Shown here piece after piece: positions 4,979-7,435 of a stretch of DNA of 7,435 nucleotides. Below the pieces are notes generated by a model. That model made no database searches. It had not been told where the DNA came from and saw only the letters and a program-made list of their open reading frames with translations. The DNA is from Pseudomonadota bacterium (GTDB taxonomy: Bacteria; Pseudomonadota; Gammaproteobacteria; Burkholderiales; Burkholderiaceae_B), in the NCBI GenBank assembly GCA_023437255.1, contig JAEZGR010000304.1:1-7435 (forward strand), given 5' to 3'. Position 1 is the stretch's first letter, and each line of letters opens with the position of its first letter. A program made the position numbers and the translations under genes.

Positions 4979-7417
4979 ATGCTGCGTCACAGACTCGCTG
5001 CGTTGTTCGAACCGCGGGTGGCGGCGGTCATCTCCGACCGCCCTCTGCCCATCGAGGCAGAGATCCCGCCAAAGCTCGCCAGTTCGATCACTTTCATTCC
5101 GGTGGACGAGGCGGTTCGGGGCGAGGCGCCGTCCACGTTGAATGGCCTGGCCGACGGCGCACGGCTCGATCTGGTTCTGATCTGCGTGCCGCCGCAATCG
5201 CTGCCCGCCGTACTTGACGCCGTGCGTCAGTACCGCCCGCACACCGCGATATTGTTGGCGCACCCCGAACAGTCCGAAGACCCCCTCCAGGACATGGAGT
5301 ACGTGCGCAGCTGGAGCACTCTGAACGACTGCCTGGTGCTGGGCCCGCGCTCATTCGGGGTGCAGCGGCCCTATCTGCGCATGAATCTCAGCCATCACCC
5401 ACAGCGGGCCCGTGCCGGAAGGGTGGCGCTCGTCACGCAGTCACGCAGCATCGCGGCGGCCGTGCTCGACTGGGCGGCCGACGTCAGCCTGGGTTTTTCT
5501 TCGGTCATTTCCGTGGGCGATGAGGGGGCGATCGACGTTGCCGAAGTGCTCGACTACCTCTCGATGGACCCGCGCACCGACAGCATTGCGCTGTACCTCG
5601 AAGAAACCACGTCCTCGCGGCGGTTCACAAGCGCTGCGCGCGCGGCGGCCAGCGTAAAGCCCCTAATCGTGCTCAAGGTGGCTGAACCGCTCGATGCCGA
5701 CCCCGTACATCTGGCAGGGTTCAATGCGCTTTTGCAACGCGTGGGCGCGGTTCGCATCCGGTATTTCGTTCAGTTGTTTTCGGCAATTAAGGTGCTGGTG
5801 CATACGCGTCGCCCGCGCGGCAAGCGGATCGCGTTGCTTTCGAACGGCGACGGCGCCGCACGCCTGGCGCTCGATGTCATGGGCAGCGCTTCAGACATCT
5901 ATCGCGCCGAGTTGGCCACGAGCAGCAAGCAGGCCATGGCGGCCCTGCTCGAGAACGGCGCGCAGGTCGCCAATCCGGTCGTCACGTACGCGCCGCTTAC
6001 CGCTGAGCGAATGCGCGGCCTGCTCGAAGTCCTGGTGGCCGACAAGGCGGTCGAGGGCGTGCTGGTGCTGCTCGCGCCCGATCCGCTTTCCGATCTCGAA
6101 AGCGTGGTGGGGGCCCTGGCAGAGATCGCCCCTGCTTCGGCCAAGCCTATCGTCACCTGTCTGATGGGCGACGCCACTGTGCGCCCCTTGCGACACATAC
6201 TCGACGCGGCCGGCACGCCCGCCTTCCGCACGCCTGAAAGCGCTGCCAACGCCTTCGGCATTCTCGCGGCGTACCACTACAGCCAGAACGTGGCGCAGCA
6301 GATCCTGCCACCCGAACCGCTCAGTCGTCCGCCTGATGTCGAGCGCGCCAGGCGCATCGTGCGGGCCGCGCAGCGGCGGGGGCGCCTGGTTCTCTCGCCC
6401 GAAGAAACGCTCGATCTGCTGGCCTGCTTCCATATCCCGATTCAGTTCGGAGAGGCCACGCAAGACGTGCCGCCCATGGCCGTTCATGTGCGCACCGACC
6501 CCAAGTTCGGCCCCTGCATCAGCTTCGGGCGCGGTCTCGAATCCTTTGCGCGAGCCGAAGCCGCTGTCGACCTGCCGCCACTGAACGGTTATTTGGCGCG
6601 GCAGCTGGTGCAGCGCAGTGCCTTCTGGCAGAACACGCTGTCGCGCACGCTTACGCCGAATGCGTTCGAGTTTCTGCGCGAGGCGCTCGAACGCATTTCT
6701 CTGCTGGTGTCCGACGTGCCCGCGGTCGATACCTTGGAAGTTGATCCACTGTATGTAGACGGCGATGCCCTGGTCGCCGGGCGCATCGAGGTGCGCCTGG
6801 CCAGCGCGTCAATGCTGGTGTTGCCCGAGACAACGGGTTATCAGCACATGGCCATCCACCCGTATCCGCGGCATCTGGTTCAGAACCGCCAGATGCGCGA
6901 CGGCACGGAATGGCAGCTGCGGCCGATACGCCCTGAAGACGCCGCGCCATTACAAGAGTTTGTGCGCGGGCTTTCCGATCAGTCGCGCTACATGCGCTTT
7001 GTGTCGATGCTGCGCGAGCTCACTCCGCGCATGCTTGCGCGTTACACGCGCATTGATTACCACCGAGAACTGGCGCTGGTGGCCACGGTACAAGAACCCA
7101 ATCCCGAGCATCGCGGCCACCTGCGCGAACGCATCATTGGCTTTGCACACTACTTGCGCAATGCCGACGGCCGCGGTGCCGAGTATGCGCTCGTGATCGG
7201 TGACGACTGGCAGCGCTGTGGCCTGGGCTCACAGCTCATGCGCATGCTGATCGAGGCGGCGCAGGAGCAGGGCCTCACCTATATCGACGGTCTGGTGCTG
7301 GGCACCAACCGGCCGATGCTGGGGCTCATGTCATACCTTGGTTTTCGTATCGACCCCGATGAAGAAGACCCGAGCATGCGTCGGGTCTGGCTTGATCTGG
7401 GCGAATCGGGCCAATGA
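4979..7417 (+). CDS. PatZ/Pat-like protein: degenerate NDP-forming acyl-CoA synthetase region fused to a C-terminal GNAT acetyltransferase
   Basis: An 812-residue protein with the architecture of the bacterial lysine acetyltransferases Pat/PatZ (YfiQ), which acetylate enzymes such as acetyl-CoA synthetase from acetyl-CoA. Order: CoA-binding-like region (1-~140); succinyl-CoA-ligase-like region starting GRVALVTQS (147-155); second flavodoxin-like region from GKRIALLSNGDG (281-292); ATP-grasp remnant (about 455-615) with DPKFGP (507-512) and LPPLN; linker; GNAT domain (about 645-800) with acetyl-CoA-binding QRCGLG (745-750) and E735 as a candidate general base. The synthetase part looks inactive: no Rossmann GAS motif near the N-terminus, D239 at the catalytic histidine position (by my alignment to remembered PatZ sequence), and only about a dozen residues (490-503) where the ATP-binding half of ATP-grasp should be. 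ATG 4979 follows AGGA at 4971-4974. It probably links acetyl-CoA status to protein acetylation; the substrate is unknown. Bifunctional acetate--CoA ligase/GNAT is the name databases would give. Confidence 0.88.
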   Translation: MLRHRLAALFEPRVAAVISDRPLPIEAEIPPKLASSITFIPVDEAVRGEAPSTLNGLADGARLDLVLICVPPQSLPAVLDAVRQYRPHTAILLAHPEQSEDPLQDMEYVRSWSTLNDCLVLGPRSFGVQRPYLRMNLSHHPQRARAGRVALVTQSRSIAAAVLDWAADVSLGFSSVISVGDEGAIDVAEVLDYLSMDPRTDSIALYLEETTSSRRFTSAARAAASVKPLIVLKVAEPLDADPVHLAGFNALLQRVGAVRIRYFVQLFSAIKVLVHTRRPRGKRIALLSNGDGAARLALDVMGSASDIYRAELATSSKQAMAALLENGAQVANPVVTYAPLTAERMRGLLEVLVADKAVEGVLVLLAPDPLSDLESVVGALAEIAPASAKPIVTCLMGDATVRPLRHILDAAGTPAFRTPESAANAFGILAAYHYSQNVAQQILPPEPLSRPPDVERARRIVRAAQRRGRLVLSPEETLDLLACFHIPIQFGEATQDVPPMAVHVRTDPKFGPCISFGRGLESFARAEAAVDLPPLNGYLARQLVQRSAFWQNTLSRTLTPNAFEFLREALERISLLVSDVPAVDTLEVDPLYVDGDALVAGRIEVRLASASMLVLPETTGYQHMAIHPYPRHLVQNRQMRDGTEWQLRPIRPEDAAPLQEFVRGLSDQSRYMRFVSMLRELTPRMLARYTRIDYHRELALVATVQEPNPEHRGHLRERIIGFAHYLRNADGRGAEYALVIGDDWQRCGLGSQLMRMLIEAAQEQGLTYIDGLVLGTNRPMLGLMSYLGFRIDPDEEDPSMRRVWLDLGESGQ

Positions 7418-7435
7418 GCGGGCGCCCCCATGGGG
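7414..7435 (+). CDS. Possible start of a downstream gene overlapping the PatZ-like stop (ATGA)
   Basis: The stop of the PatZ-like gene overlaps an ATG in ATGA (7414-7417), the usual form of translational coupling. The following codons read MSGRPHG and are open to the window edge. Only seven codons are visible and no clear ribosome binding site precedes the ATG, so this may be chance; a second ATG in another frame lies at 7430. Confidence 0.2.

Noticed and set aside
4559..5263. 234-codon minus-strand frame crossing the gltX start and the PatZ-like gene
   Set aside because: It runs antisense to the PatZ-like gene and out of frame with gltX, so it conflicts with two well-supported genes.
5891..6487. 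198-codon minus-strand frame inside the PatZ-like gene
   Set aside because: It is antisense to a continuous coding frame with clear family motifs; its own translation shows none.

Overview
The window is G+C-rich DNA that reads as ordinary chromosome from a betaproteobacterium. The order Burkholderiales, probably near Alcaligenaceae (Bordetella/Achromobacter-like), is my best guess. This rests on the GltX sequence style, the fused indolepyruvate oxidoreductase and the PatZ-like acetyltransferase; it is an inference, not a search result. No transposase, integrase, tRNA, rRNA, CRISPR array or phage gene is visible. Coding density is very high: five protein genes, one of them cut by the window edge, fill almost everything.

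Left block (1-2973). A large fused indolepyruvate ferredoxin oxidoreductase is read on the minus strand and runs off the left edge (770 codons present; the C-terminal part of its gamma domain is missing). Divergent from it, across a 109-bp intergenic region, is an Lrp/AsnC-family regulator on the plus strand. This pairing suggests amino-acid-responsive control of aromatic amino-acid (aryl-pyruvate) breakdown to aryl-acetyl-CoA. The intergenic region holds two short inverted repeats of identical 5-6-5 geometry but different sequence, 54 bp apart centre to centre. Directly after the regulator, starting inside its stop codon region, lies a four-copy tandem repeat of a 19-bp unit.

Middle block (2974-4878). 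A small predicted outer-envelope lipoprotein of unknown function (plus strand) converges on gltX, glutamate--tRNA ligase (minus strand). The two stop codons abut exactly in TGATCA, with no intergenic base and no obvious strong terminator.

Right block (4879-7435). gltX is divergent from a PatZ/Pat-like protein: an acyl-CoA-synthetase (NDP-forming)-like region followed by a C-terminal GNAT lysine acetyltransferase domain. Candidate promoters for the two overlap in the 100-bp spacer. The synthetase half is clearly degenerate: no canonical Rossmann glycine motif, the catalytic histidine position replaced, and the ATP-binding core of the ATP-grasp region apparently missing. It is therefore probably a sensing or scaffold module for the acetyltransferase rather than an enzyme. 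An ATGA overlap at its end may start another gene beyond the window.

I do not see a convincing undescribed system. The observations most worth a second look are the 19-bp tandem repeat, the internally shortened ATP-grasp of the PatZ-like protein, the unknown lipoprotein, and the zero-gap convergent gene end.
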